This document shows positions 12,501 through 27,500 of a stretch of 64,000 nucleotides of DNA, piece after piece. Made by a program: the position numbers and the translations under genes. Under the pieces are notes generated by a model. That model saw nothing but the letters and a program-made list of their open reading frames with translations, did not search any database and was not told where the DNA came from. Origin of the DNA: Dromaius novaehollandiae (Eukaryota; Chordata; Aves; Casuariiformes; Dromaiidae); contig NC_088112.1 of NCBI RefSeq assembly GCF_036370855.1, forward strand, positions 21,382,469-21,446,468. Reading direction: 5' to 3'. Numbering within the stretch: position 1 is the stretch's first letter; every line of letters begins with the position of its first letter.

Positions 12501-15500
12501 TCGTGGCTGGAGTCCCCTGGATGCTTGGGAGGGTGCTGCTGTAAGGCCTGTGGCTGACCTGCATAGTGTTAAAATGTTAAAATTCAGTCCCTGTAGCAAA
12601 GGCACTTATTAGATTACGAGAAAGAAAAGATTCATTATAAAGTAATGGTTTGGCTCGAAATGTGTAACCTTTAGGTGCACTTCCTCGCATCTGGAAAAAA
12701 GTAATCTGCCCTGAAACACAAGGGGGGAAAAAGTGCTGCTGGAAGCCAGCCCGGGAGTCACAGAAATAGATTTGGGGCTATCCTTGAAAAGGTTTTGCGA
12801 TTTTTACCCCAAGTGGCCTTCCCAGTAATGTGAAGCACGTGTATTTCCTTCCTTCAAGGTTTTACTCTAACTTTTACGTTGTCCTGTGCAAAGGTATCTT
12901 GAAAGTCTTTTGACTTCTGATAGCTGTAGTTGTAGTTGGGTAAAAAAAGGTGTTTAAAAAAATAGTGGAGGGAAAAACAAATTCTTAGAAGTCTTTTTAT
13001 CTCCATTGGTGCCTCTGCCCCAAGATGTGCGAACGCAAGCAGAGTGACTAAATCCACGCGATTACTTCTCTTTGCTTGTGACTGTGCAGGAAAGCATGTG
13101 CCCCAGGATCACTTTTATTTATTATTTTAGTAACCTCTCTATCTTGAAGGCAATGAGGTTTGTAGTTATTCTCATCTTTTGTGCAAGAGAGCTTGGCAGC
13201 TAAAAACAGGCCTAAAAATGGAGATCTTTATTAATTATTATTCTGTGATGTTTTGTCACCTGAGTTTTTCTGGAGAAGAGAAAAAAACCTGAGAAAGTAA
13301 TAATCTTCCATATTAAAACTTTGTTGATTAATCCCATGACTGCAGGGAATAACTGTCATCAACACTGAAGAACCCAGAAGCTGAGCTAGCTTGTTGCTTA
13401 CAATTAGCAGAAACGACATTAATCAAAATACTAGTGAGCTTCATTAATGGAATGTCTGGGTTTTTTAAATATTGGTTGGTTATGAGTTAGAGCATACAAG
13501 TCTATATTTAATAGTGAGGATCTGTAGAGAAGGACTCAAATTTGGTGACCTTCCAACTTATAGCTTAATGAGGGGCTACATGTTTGTCACGAAGCAGACT
13601 GTGGATGATGCTTGTGCTGCGCAGGCGTCTCGCAGGGGTGGTTTTGTGCTCTTCGAGCGGCGAAGTCCTGCCTGCCATCGCTCAGCATGACCTCGCTGCT
13701 CGTCCCTCTGCCTCGCTGGCCTGGCCTTGCCATCTGTCCCATTTGCCCCATTTCTGGTGTCACCACGTGCATGTGTGATACTGGCCCTTCTCTAGCAGAT
13801 GGTGGAAGTGGGAAGTGCCAGCAGCGTTGTATGAAACAAAGGGGTTAGTTTCTGGAAATTCCACTGTATTTAGTTTCTTGTAGCGCTAGTGTCTAGTCAA
13901 AATACAGCCATATGGCAGTAATAAAAGAATAGGATGTTTGTTTTCTTGACCACTCTCACACTGTTAAAATTGACAGCTTGCTGGCACAGTGGAGATTGGA
14001 AACTGGTGTTTCAGACTGTGAGGTCGCACTCTGTCCTTGCTAATTGACAGTAGACCCAAATGTATGGATGTGAGAGTAATTGCAGCAAAAATTGAGTTGA
14101 CAGCACGTAGCTGAGGTTGGAATAGGTTGCAAATCCTTGCAAACTTGGGCACGCAGGGAGGGTCTGCTGACCGAGGTGAAAGGCTGGGACTTTTCTCGCC
14201 TGTCTGGCTATCTGATAGCATCTAGAGAGGCAGAGGCGCTTCTAAAAGCTGGTTAGTCACCCAGATCCCAGTGAGAGCATCATAAAAGCGCTGCAGAGCT
14301 TGCAGAATCTGGCTGACGTCGTTCTCCCCGGAGGGGACGAGGCCCGTGGGTGGTGGTTGAACCTGGAGGATGCTCTTGGTCCTCGGCCTGCTTGCCTTGA
14401 TCTCTCTCACGCTGTGACTCATGAGTAGTCGCTTTCTAAGCCTTGATTTAGAAGATGTAAGCTTTGAACAATGGGGAATAAAACCCAGCCTTTCCATAGA
14501 AGGCAGCATTTTCCTGCTCATCGCTTAAATGTTTCCTGTAATGCTATTTTGTGCTTGACACCAAATTCTCAGTCCACAGATACTCATGTTATTTTGTGCC
14601 CTGAGTACAATCGGGTGCAAGGCACGAAGCTTGCTGCATGGGGAAAAAATTGAGATAGAGAGGACAGGAGCAACTGGGGCAAATCTGTATCTGCTGTAGC
14701 TGTTGAAGCAGCTTGAAGTAATAATGCAAGAAATCACACACCATGCTTAATCCTGGCCGATGGTGTAGAGGTACCGGAGATGCGTCCTTACAAGTGCTGT
14801 CATTAGAAGGGCTCAAGTCTCTATAGTTGCCAAAATAGTGTTGTGCTTGCTGAAAGGGTAGCACTGACTACCCAAGCATCAGTTACCAGGTTGCATTTTC
14901 TGCATTACTGTTTAATGCAATAGAGGATATTTATAAAATAAGCCACTTTACCTAAGCTATGATATTTTTGAGCTGCAGAAGCATTGTTAGATTTCTGTTA
15001 GCCAGCTTAGATATCAGACTCCTGTCACATTCATGCAAATAAATGAAATACAGTTATATTTGGCTTTCTAAGAGACGGCTTAGAGTTTTGCACGGTAGGC
15101 TTTTGCTTTGTTGTCCAGTCCTGTTTTTCTTGCAGTAATTGCTTTCTCTTGGCTTCAAAACTCTTCTTTCTTAAACTTTCTCTTATCTAGACTTTGCCTC
15201 TGCTGCTCTTTACATGGAATACTGAGTGTTGGTAAAGAGCAGCCCTGTGTTCCCTTATAGATAAGATTTTCATAGGTGATACTTAGCTGCAGCTAGGCTG
15301 AGACTTGCGCAATGTGGTGATGGCCTGCTGAGAAAGACCTGGCTCATTCAGGAGAGCGGGTCTCTTGTGTCACTTTACCCCCGTCAGGGATCGGTCTTGC
15401 CTGAGACCTGCGAGAGCTTTGTGGTTTAGCCTAACACTGCAAATATTGAGTCCCAGATTGATTCAGCATTGCTGCTATTCCTCCGTACATGCAAAATGAT

Positions 15501-18500
15501 AGCCGACGTGATGGAGGGATCGTAAACTTGGACTTTGGAGATAGCTCTGGGCATATACCAGTATAATTAATGATGTAGTGTGGCTTAAATAGTTCCACGT
15601 AGTGAAGACTCTTCCAGTGATTAGCTTTTTGTAGCCTAAGAAAGCCATGAGACTGAGCTGTATCTACTCTGTGACAGCACAAACAGTCTTTACTGATACT
15701 TTAAAGCACTAGTATAGCTTTAAAAATGTTTCAAGTATTCTCATATTTGTTTTTTGGTCTCAGATCTTCTTCATTATATTTCTTTCTTACTGAGGTTGAA
15801 TTGCTTTTCACTTGATTAATCAGCTTAGAGTATTGCTTTGAAATCTTAATGGGTTGGTGTTGTGCAGGAAGTTTCCACATACATATTTGCAAAAGACTTT
15901 TGATAGTGTAGACCATACTTATATTTGTAAATCGGGGGTTAAAGCCCTGTCTGCTGAAGAGATGGAATTTCCTTTCTTAAGGTGACCTTCCTTCTTTCAC
16001 TGAAAAAAAATGCAGGATTTGGGTGATGTCTGCTTATGGGAAAAACTTCATCAGAAATGCAGGCTATCACACAAAACAAGCCCTTGCTTCCTTGGAGCTC
16101 GAGCATAATTTAGTGAATCTCAGGGCAGAAGGAAGGGGGAAAATGTCGGTTTCATACTTCTGGGAAAACAAAGGATGAGATAATGCCCTGGCACTGCACT
16201 CGATTCCCAGTCGCATGGGAACTCCCAGCTTGTTGTTTGAGGACTGATTTAATAGTAGAAACATGCTGAAGCCTGACAGCCACTGTAATTCAAGTCAACC
16301 ACAGACTGGAGTTATTTAGGCAGCATTTCACATTCAAATATCATGGCTTTAAACACAACCAAAATTTGCTGATCTAATTTACCAGGTGAAGAGGTTACAC
16401 GCAAGTTGGTATGCACTTGGGTTTTTTTCTTCTGATGTAATATTGAAATGTTTGAAAGCAAAGGAATTTTCTCCATACCTTGGTGATGTGTTGAGCTCCT
16501 GTAGCTGTAAGAGCTGTAACCTTTTCGGTAAAATCCTCTTATGTACCTCTTATGTAAATCAGCATCTTTATTAAGTGAGCTTCAGTAATCCTAGTATATA
16601 TGAGAGGAAAAAAAGAACAACTTAAGGATGAAGGAAAAACTTGGAATGGAAACTTCAAAATGGCATTTTCTTCTGTCCAGCAAAGTTAAACAGTTTGCTC
16701 TCCTAGGACCTATGCTAAAATGGTAAGAATGGGGGTTGATTGAGGGCAAAATAGAAAATCTCATTGGATAAAGAGCTAGCATAGACATATGCCATATTAT
16801 TTTACTTGATAACACCAATCTCAATTATGACATGCTTAACACAGGTAAGAAAACTGCATACCTGAGTGTTTAGAAATGCAGTATGTTTTGTGAAAGCGCC
16901 TGTGCATTTTAGTGTCTCTCCTATCATTCAAATTCCCAGGGGAAAAGTAACTTCCATTTTATTTTTCCTCGTTGCTCACTTAAAACGAATGAATTGCTCT
17001 TTGCAATCATTTGTTATCATTTCAACATATTTGTGTTACCGAGCAACCAATATGTTAGGTAAATAATTCTGAACACAGTGAGATCCTGTGACTTTTCCAC
17101 AGGGGAAATATTTGCATGAAAAGCTGTGGGCATCACCAACTGCCGTTACGAAACGTTGAATCATTTGGAAGACTGCTTGAACAGAAGCTTGTCTGTTAAT
17201 GCAGCATAATTTGTCCAGACTCCCAGATGCAAATGCTACGACCTTCTGGGGTGAGCGTGTGAGCCGGAGCCTTGCAGAGCGCGTTTCGGCAGCGTTCAGT
17301 GCACGGGGGAATTGTCCCGGGGGGCTCCCGGGCCGCTTGCAAGCAGCGAATTGGCACAGGCACCGAGTCCTCCCCCCGCCTGGGACCGGAGCAAAGGGAC
17401 TGGGACGGGTGGGCCAGCAGCTGCAGAAGCTCTGTTTTAAGGTGGATAAAGGGCAAACGGGGTGTGGAGAGGGAGCCCTGGCCGGGTGGCACAGGCGGAG
17501 CTGCGGAGGCTGCCTCCCCGCCGTGCTCCCTTGCAGCAGATGACTTGGATGTTATCCCGAGGCATTGCCAGGACTTGTTTCCTAGCAGGAAAGCCTGAGA
17601 CATGTTTTTGACTTCTTTGCTAATGAATACAAGCTAAAGCTTGGGCCCTTTCAAAATGAAACCCCAAGATATTATCCTGTTACTTCTGTTGTGTTTCCAT
17701 AGGTAGTTTACCCTAACTTTACCAAAAGAGACCTTCAGGTAAGCCATGCTGATGAAGTAAACATCTCTTGGTTTTAAACGTGGTATTTTGGCGGTCTGAA
17801 GCTTTGCTTGTTGCCAGCGATTCTTCTTTGTGTCGGTAGCTGCTCGTAGTGGTTACGCAAAGGGAATCGGAAAGCACGATACAGGAACAGCTGGATGTGG
17901 TTCGGCAGTTCCCATGACTGGTAGTAAAGGAGAATGACAATAAAATAAAAATCATGAAATTGTCCGTGTTAGTCTCAAACTCCCGAGGTTTGTGCTTTAA
18001 GTAAAACACAAGATAGTGAAGAAAGTGATTGAATGGGAGCAAAAATGACTTTTTGCGCCCTGCTGTCCTCCCCTCCCTCCCTTTGGGGCAAAGGCGGGGT
18101 GAGGAATAAATGACTAACTTTTAAAGGGGGGTTAAACTGAAGGCCTGTGATTTGAGGTCAGCGGACACCGTTCTGTATCCCATGAAAATAACAATGTATT
18201 GGTGCAGGTAGGAGGCCAGCGCAGATGCTTTGGGGTGGGGGAAATGCTTTTCTCTAGCGTGGGCTTTCCGTATGTTCCCAGGGACGTCGATCAAACATGC
18301 CAAACAGCGCTTGTGAAATGTGCAGTTCTTGGCATGAGTAACCTGAGGTTGAAAGTTGGCACGAGTGTAAGGCTAATTGCCTGGATGGAGAAGTCGTCTC
18401 TTGCGTTGTAGTTGCCCGCTTCCGAGTTAGAGAAGCGTGAATGTAGGGCTCCGAAAAGTTTTGAAGCAGCAGTAAAATCCTTTCTAGCGTAGCTCTGCTG

Positions 18501-21500
18501 CTGCTGGGGCTCGGGGGGGATTTCACTGAAGCCCTGGGCTGATGGAGCTCAGCCGGGGACCTGGTGCGGGACGGAGGGGCTCCCGGCGCGGTTTCCATCA
18601 GCAGCAAGTTGCTAGTGCATCTGGCTGGGTGGTGGTTTGGATTCTGTTACCTTCTCTGCTTCAGCTCATTAGAGGATCGTCTACCTTTGCTCTCCAGTGT
18701 TACCAACTTGCAAAAATACCTTGAAGTTTCATTGGTATTTATTTCCTGTTAATGACTGCTAAGTTTTCTCATGCAAGTAGAAATTAAAGATTGTTGATAT
18801 GATACTTAAATTTTCCTTTATTCTTAGGCCCCTTCACCTAGTCTTCACCAGAATGTTAGTTCTGCTTACATATGAGATTACTTGGGTCTGAAGCTGTCTT
18901 AAGAATATGAGAGAAAATATTTAGGCATAGCCTGAGCCTTGCCACAGTTTATTGGGTAACTGCAATGCAGTAGTTACTTTTACGTCCAAATGTTTTTATG
19001 GTGCCTGTGAAAAAGAGCTTTGTCCGGAGAGCTTTGTGTGCAGAGGTTTGGTATTTTAAAAACGTAGCGAATTTCTCCTGTGCCTTCCAGTTCAGCAGAG
19101 CATATGATCCCCGGTTATCTTGCTTTCATAAAAGCTCTACCAGAACAGATACATTTGTACAAAGCCTCCTCTGTCTGCTTGTTAAACACATCCTTGCACC
19201 CTTGATATTAAAAACATGACCTCTGCGTTGAAACAGGCAGGATAAATGGAAACATATTTTAATCATTCTTGCCTTTCTTGGGTAACTGCTTCATCGCTTT
19301 GGGTTTCGGGTGTCGATAGCGTGATAGGCGCTGCACCAAGGGACGAGCGGGGAAGGGTGAGATGGAGCCGATGCGGTGTTGGCACTCGGTTGTGAGCCAT
19401 GACATCTGTAACTGTCTGTGCCTGGGTTTTGTTTGTTTTACCAAATGATTTACAAAATTAGGGCATGAGAGGATTTTCTTTTCTAGAATACATGATGAAG
19501 ATCAGCCAGTAGTTTCACTGTGCTCTACCTTTCTCTGTGTTAATGTTCTTTATTATGGCTAGGTAGCAAAATGCCCCTTTTTTAGCTGAGAGATTGTTCC
19601 TTGGTTAGATGTCTGCTGTTCTTCAGAACAGTGTATTGTATAATGCAGCGCAGCTGCATGTGCATGTATAAAGCTGGAATTATTTTCCCAGCTTGCCATA
19701 AAATGGCACTTTTGTTAATAGTATCTCACTTTTAAATTGCAGAGCTTCCTCCCATCAGAGCACTCTTAGAAAAGGGTGTAGATATCCTACTCCTCCCCTC
19801 TGAACAATGCCGAAAGTTAGGAAATTCCCAACATCTTTCCACGTTGGCCCATCCCTTGCAAATGGTTTAGAAACTTTCCCATCCCTGTAAATACATTTCA
19901 GGTGACTCTTCTGAAGGTTGCCATAATCCTGTCAAAAATGACATATCCTTTAACTCTGATAGCAAATAGTTTAGCTTGTGCCTCACCAGTGCTTTCACCT
20001 CTAATTTTGCGTTTGCTTGTGTGGTAAGAAACAGCCATTGCCGTGCAGCCCCGCTGCGCAGCCCGGCCGGGCACGAGGCTGACACCAGCCCCGGGTTGCT
20101 GCTTCGAAGGGCAGGCGGTATTTTACTGCAAACCCCAACTTCTGGACTCATTTATTTAGTTACTCGGGAAAAATAAAGCGAGGCTGCTTTATGTGAATGC
20201 AGGCATATTTTATCTGTGGAAGGAGGGTTTTGTGGTAGGAAATTCACTTTTGACAGTGAGACTGTGAAGCTCGCCTCAGCCCTGCTCCCCGATAGCAAAA
20301 CAGTGAAAACTTTCATATAATGCTTTGTCTGGTGGCTTGCAGGAGCTTTAGCAGAAATTGCTATGAAATCAGAAATAATATTTTTTTCCATAAACTCAAG
20401 AAAAGCTCTCCGGCTATTAGAAACAAGTTTGGCATTCAGCCCATGCCCAGAGCTGCTGCTGGCGGCCGCGGAGGGGGTGGGAGATGGAGCTGGGGCACGT
20501 TCCTGAGCGCGGTCTGTGCATCCAGCCTAGGCTCTTTGGTCCCCTGCATGTCCTGCCTTTCAAGCTTCCCTCCTTGCACTGCTTCACCTACATTACTCAC
20601 TCTCCACTTTGATTTGAGCTCCTTAAATCAATAAGAATGACCTTCATGAGCCAGAGGGGTTAGAGAAAAGCAGCTGTGCTTAATGGAATGAGCTGGAGAA
20701 TCGATCTGGTTCCTGTGGCCAGTGTCCACAGTGCAAAACTGTTATTTGCATTTAAGTGAAAACAAGGCTGTCCATCCCATACTGCCGCTGTGGATTAATA
20801 ATCAGATTTCCATTTTGGGGACTCTCAAACCAGTTTGGGGAAGGGATTGCTATATTGCATGCCTGCCTTCTGTGCTGGGCTTGAATTTCAATCTTGAGGG
20901 TGTCAGGATATGCTAGTGTAGGTCTCCAAATTTAATTGCTCGTCACATTTGCATGAAAGAGGAACTGTCGCCATGAAGCCAGGAGAACTTCACCAGGAAA
21001 AAGTCCTCTGCTGGGAGAGATCAGAATCAGGTCATCAGTTTGACTGTACCCTCTGGTTCAGGAGGGAAGCCAGCCACATGAAGAAATTGTATGGCCAATT
21101 ATTTTTTTAAAACAAAGGTACCTCTTTCTCTTTCCGCCAGTTCTGACCTATTACATTGTTTCCCAGCGTCCAGAGCTGTAGGTAGCCGGCTGTGCGAGGC
21201 GCTGATAAGAGAAACTGGAGGATACAGCCAGACCGTCTGTAGGCGTTCCCGTTGTTGGACAGCAGACACGGAGTCAGCTCTCCAACTGGTTTTCAGCTTT
21301 GCAGGAACCGTGTGGGCTTTTTGCTGAGTTGATCTTCCCACACGTATAGCTACTCGGGCAGATTCTCGGGTCCAGCACTGCTGAGCTGTGCCGGGGCTGG
21401 CATGAAGCTCCCGCGAAGCCGGCGTAGCCAGCCCAGGAGGGACCTGCAGCAGCGGATGGTGGCTCTTCTCTGGAACGAGCCTGGCGGTCCTTTCCCTGGT

Positions 21501-24500
21501 ACCTTAGGGAGCATCACCAACCTTGGTGTTTTGTGGCTTTGGGGGCCTGTAGCTAGTTTTTCCATGCTACAGGTCACCCAGCCCCAGTTTCAGCCCTTTA
21601 TCAGTTGCATTTGCCTTCAGGCACTGGCTGTAGCCCTGCCTGCAGCTCAGCCCTGCACTCGTCCAGAGCTGCTTTGCGGTACCTTTTGCACTGTCTGTTC
21701 TTCAGCTCCCGTGGTGGCCGGGCATGGTGTAGAGCCAGGTCTGTCGCAGCTGGAGCCTCCCCTTCCCTTGCTCCTCCCTGCCCGGAGGCAGTCACGAATT
21801 CCCTTCCGCGCCGGGGAGCTTGGGCACCGCTCGCCTGCGTCTGCCTGCAGCCGGCAGAGCGGGGGCACGGTGGAAGCAAAGCTCTGGAAAGGGTTTGGAA
21901 AGCAGCTAATGACTCCTCTTCCTTTCCTTGGGAAGGGTCAGGGCCACCTGATCCATCTTAGGCCATGTCTTAGCTCTAAAGCCTTTATAAGGAGCGGGTT
22001 GGTCTTAGCTGAATTTGTTTGGGTTTTCTTTATAGCCAGGATATCACTGGGAACAGAGCCAGGTATCCTGAGCCCCGCTTTGGTGCTGTATCAGCCATCC
22101 CCATAAAGGGTTTCCTTCGAGGCATGCTTTCCTGGAGGCTGAAGGTGTGACCTTAGCTTTTTTTTTCCCCATGCAGTCGGGCATCTGCTTCCTTATCCTT
22201 GCGGTGTTACAGTGCTAATCGTGACAGCAATGAGCTGCTGTGATTGTAGTTGTGTAGTGTCGGTCGATACTGAGTGTGTGCGTGCATGTAGGCATGTACC
22301 TGCAGGCATGCTCATCAGCATCGCTTAATACCTTATCCTGGTTCCCCAGAGAATTGGCTTTGCCCTCTCATCCATGCTACGCAGTTGAGAAACTGCTGCC
22401 AGGGACGTGTCTTTTAGCCATATATTGCAGAGCCTGGGTCAGAAATGCTTGCTGTCTTTCTGTGGATCACATCTGAGCTCAATTAGCACAGCTCGGCAAG
22501 AGGGAGGCAGATCAGGCTGCTAGCGAAGAGCTGCAGCACTCGCAGGCTTGTCCTGCTGCATGGGGGGCTGTGCAAGCGTGCTCCCAGGACGTGTGCCTCT
22601 AAGGTGACTCTGGGGCTGAGTGACACTTTCAGCTCGTGGTGTGCAAATAACCCTGCTGTCCCGGTTCCAGCAGTCTGACAGCAAATGTCTAGCTGAAGCA
22701 CTTAATACTGTGTTTTTAAGAAGACAGTGGATCTGAAGTTCATCAAACAGCACGGTTTTCAGCTGAGTCAGGCTGTTAATGACATTCAGCTCTGTTTAAG
22801 GCTGATGCATGTGTGTTTATAACTGAGAGCAGAACTGGCCCCCCCTTGACTTAGAAAAATAAACATCTTGCAGCAGGCTTCACGGGGCAGCTAGGTGCCT
22901 GTTTCAGTAGGAAATGAAACTGCTGTTCTTTGTCCTTGCAGATCTTTCCCTGCAGCTGGATACGCTGCAGAAGTCGCAGTGTGCTTATCGGGGCGTTGGG
23001 AGCCCGCAGGCCGGTTCCCGAGGTGTGCCGGGCTCTCGGCGACCCACGGAGCCTGCGCGGGATGAAGGCTTCTTGGATGCGCGGGAGCTGCGGTTGCTCA
23101 AAACTTCCAAATCAGGCCATGGATTTTAGTGCTTGCATGGATGTTTTAGGAGCCAGTGTTAGCTTCTCGAATTTTGAACTGTCTGAGAGCCCATAAAATT
23201 AGATTCATTATTTTGTTTGTACTTCTGGCCTTTTAAAGGCCTGATCTAAAATGCTGTGAACTGAATGGATGGTGAATGCTTTGGATCAGAACATTGTCTT
23301 ATACTCTGTAAAGCTGTGTCTAAAACCTTTGCCCTCCACAAAGCTGAGAGTCCTAATTGAACACAGCTGGAAAGACAAACAGGGCAACTGCAGGATATCC
23401 AAAAAAGAAAACCCTCCTTTAAAAAGAGAAAAACTGAGTAACTTTGGGAGTAACAGAACTGGAGGCAGCAAAATGGTGAAGCTTTTGGAAGGCAGTAAGT
23501 TGAAGTTGCATTTATTTTACCAAAGTGGATATCAGAATACAGCTGTGAGTTCCCAAAACTATTAAGAAATTATGTCTCATACAGAATATACTCTGAGTGC
23601 AAAAGGCAATAACTCTTGCAGGTCTGCAAAATACAGCTGTGAAGAGCAGGAGTAGCAATGCCTGGTACCAGCAGCGTCTGGAAGAGCGAGGGCATGGGAA
23701 TCGTGCTGGCCCGGCGAGGGGCTTAGATGTGAACCCATAATTTAAGGTCTTCCCAGCATTATTCCTATTAAGCAGGCAGGCTAAATCGCATGCTCTCTTT
23801 GAAATATTTTAGAAAAATCTAAACATTTATGTTGTTTGTTACAAAAGAGGACAAACTCTCTCCCAAAGAGTGAGGGGGACAGAGATGAATTTTCAAAGCC
23901 TTTCCAAAGTTCTTGGTTGGCTGCATATTTTCCTAGTTATAGGAACATTTATATTAGCAGTGATTAGCTCGATAGAAGCATTTAATTTCTTAGTCTTATC
24001 TTATTTTGTAGATTTAATTTAAAAAGCCTGAGAAACTAAAAAAAAAAAAAAAAGTATCCCAATTCAACTATGTCAGTGGCATGACTTTAATGAGCAGGCA
24101 AAGCATACCTTATTCTTTGCCTGCAGTGTACTTTAGCTATATATAGTGAAGCCACAAAATATGTTGAGATCTTGCACATGCTGCTTTTAATGCTCTCCTG
24201 TATGTTTCCTGAAATTGGAAGCATGTCCTTTGAAGAGCATTTGATCTTCATTACTTTGCTAATTATGCTCGTTACTTTGCTGGTTGTGTCTGGGCATCAT
24301 GCTGTAGCTAAATGAAACATCCTCACCTGATGGGGGGGGGGGGAATTTGTCACAAAGCAGGCGTGGGACATAGTGACTCACCAGGAATGGAGTGAGTGTG
24401 TGAAAGGAGGAGAGAAGAGCTCATCATTTCTGGCTCTTTGATCAGTTCCCAAGAATAATTTTAAACAACTTGTCATCATTAAGCATCTCTTTCTTAAGTG

Positions 24501-27500
24501 AAGAAGGAAATGCCATGTTCTGAGAATATTGTTTTCCTTCAATCACAGAATTTCTGTTTTGGGGAGACTGCTGGTTTATTTACTATGTGCTAAAGTATTC
24601 GGTCTGTAAAACTGCCCCTCTCAAGCAGTTGCTGTGTGCCGATGCCACCTGCTCAACAACTGAGCCAAGCTGTTTTTTTCGTTTCCCCCCCCCCCCAAAA
24701 TGTTTTTTTTCCTATTAATCTGTCAGAACAAGTTACCAATTGCGATGTTGTCAGGATGGCTTCTTGTTCACTTCATGCTTTATTTTACAAATGCCTTGAT
24801 TTTGATATTTTTCAGGTAACTAATGTGTTTGCACAAAAATGGTATCGGTATTTTTATTAGTGAACTCTTATACCGGGTACTAGCCTGAACTCTTATCTTT
24901 TGCTTTGTATAGATCTCAGGTGGAGCTGTGGGCACTCTAATTCTGCAAGGGGTAAATGGATATAGGGTGAAAGTGTTTTCTCTATCGGGAGAGAAGCGGC
25001 ACGTGGAGAGAGCGGAAGCTCTGATTTCCTGCGCCGGTGGCTTTCTTGGGATCGGTCTCGTGCATCTTATTTCAGAAGCCTGCAGAATACACACCTGAAA
25101 GGAGCCCTACGAGCTCCTTTATATGCTATCCTCATTAGAGAAATCAGGACTGACTTTAATAACTAAATACTCTTGTAAACAAACACCTTCCATATGTGAC
25201 GGACTCCTAGCTAGCATGCAGTGCTGGGAGCGTTTTGTTCTTGCGTTTGATTCTCTGTTTTGTTTGCATTAGCTACTTGAGCTAAACAAGCATCTACATG
25301 AGAAGAAAATATTTCTATTGCCACCGCAAAGCAGCTGTGCACGCTTGGAAGGCCGGTGGCTGGAGGGTCACCGGTTAGGAACGCGTCCTGCTACGCCAGC
25401 AGTTGTTGCAATAGGAAAGGTTTTCATTAAGGAAGTCAAAGAACTATTCCTGGTTCCAGTAAAGACTCAGACTCGATATATCAGTCTTATTTTGAGCAGA
25501 GCAGCCTGTTTCTTTTCCAGACTTGCTTGTGCAAATCTCGTGGACTTTTTCCCCTGTGAGGTTTATAGATGCCCTTAATGTGTCGACTGACTAGCAGTAT
25601 AGGCTGCCTGTCCTGTGCTGCGTTTTCCTTCTGGAAATTGTTCCTTAGGACATAAATACCCTATCTGTAAGGCCATCTCTTACCTTTGGTTGATGAAGTG
25701 CAGGCTATGTTAGTGCAGCATTTCTAAATGCATCCCTTTTGGAGAAGTTTGTTTTAAAGATGTGCAAGGGAAGTGTCAGAAGCAGGTGCTGGAGAAGCAA
25801 CGTGCAGAAGGCACATGGTTTGGATGGTAAAAGGGCTGATGCTCACCAAAGATAACTTTTTTTTTCCTGTGGCACGGTCTCCTTTAATCACCTTTCCTCT
25901 GCTCACTATTTCCTGCAGTGCAGTTGGAAGAGGGACAGGTTTAGGAGCTCTAGGAAGGTAGTTATCAGAGAAGGGTAGGAGGTCTGGCTCGGGACTCACC
26001 ATCCCCTGCTGCCACATGCAAGCAGCCACGAGCCCAGCGCTCCCCGGGGCTGGGACTGACCTGCTCAGGAGGCCCCTTTCCAGTTCTTCCTTGGTCCCCC
26101 GTTTCTCTCGTTTGAGCTGGATAGCATTTGCCAGGACCTGGAGGCCTGAAACGCTGGAGCTGAGCTCCAGGACTTCCACATGCCGTGTGTCAAGGGTTTA
26201 GCCACAGTTTATAATTGATGATCTCAGAAGGCAGGCATGAGAAAATGGATTTCAATGCTTCTGTTTTGCAGACTAAAACTTCTCTTTGGTGAAACTTAGC
26301 AGGTCAGCTCTTAGAAAGATTTTGTAAAACCTCTTAACTTAAGAGAAGCTATAAAAAGTAGGAAAAAAAGCCGGTAGAGAAAAGAAAATGAGGTCCCAAA
26401 GGGGGAGTGCTTTTTGCAAACTTGGATTTGAGCTGGGAGGAAATCCATCTGGTTCTAGGTTTCTGAGGACTAATGCATGAGTGTTTGCTCTATGTAAAAT
26501 GTTGCATGCGTCTCGGGAAAATTCGGAAACAGCTTTTGAGATGAGAAAAAGGAGACTGAACTCAGTCCAGGGAACAGTTTTTCCTGCAGCAGGGAAGTTT
26601 CCTAGCAGAGAAACCGAAGTGCAGTGGAACAAGGAAGACACAAAGGTAGGTGTGCTTCCAGAGGGGTAAACACTTTTTTTTTTTTTTTCCCCTTTTTGGA
26701 GGAAGCTTTTTAGGATCAAGTGGTGCATCGTTTCTCTTCCGTACCGGGGCACGTGTCCCGGGATGATGCTCGGAAAGGCCCAGCATGGCAGGGATGGTGG
26801 GAACCTCCGCTGGGGTTTCAGGTGGGCCCTTTCCTGGAGGAGCAAAGCCAGAAACGCTCCCTCGGAGCAACCATCTTCAGCAGCGACCCATCGTCAGGCC
26901 CGTAGCAAGGGGAAGCACCTCCTGAAAAGCCACTGCGCAGTCTCCTGTTCCCACGAGCAGTCTTCCCGCGGGAAGCGGGCCAGCGTTGCGCGCTAGCCGT
27001 GCGGTTCGGGGAGGGCCCCATGTGTCACTGAAACGCTCCATTTGCAGCACCGGGCTTTTATGTGTTTTGGGAAGTGTCAAAGCAATAAGTTTTAGCTTTA
27101 TAGAAACATTTGCTCTTGATTTACGGATTGCCGAGTTTAATAGGAATGAACGCTCGACACTTCACAAACTGCTTGGTTTAAAGCAAATCCGCGGAGGTTA
27201 TGCCCTCTAGGCCCGTTTATGGGTATTCAAAATTTCAGAAGTAGACTCCAGCCCCGTGTATACCGCAGCGGCGAAGGACGGGGTTGTCCCTCGCGTGGCA
27301 GAGGGAAGAGGACCGCGATGGAGCCCGCCGGCACCCAGAGCCCCGCGCTGCCCTGCAGAGCACTCCCGGAGCAGCTGCAGCCCGTCCCTGGGGCAAAGCA
27401 GGCCGTTTTGGTGCAAACGGAGATCCAGGGAGGGGGGGACCAACGTGGGCAGCCAGCTCTGTCTCCCGGAGGTCCCACCTTGTCCTGCTCCTGCTGTCAC

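Noticed and set aside
21402..22106. 234-codon open frame inside PDLIM4 intron 3
   Set aside because: No domain, no similarity I recognise, and it lies in a GC-richer intron stretch. Without transcript evidence it is most likely chance.
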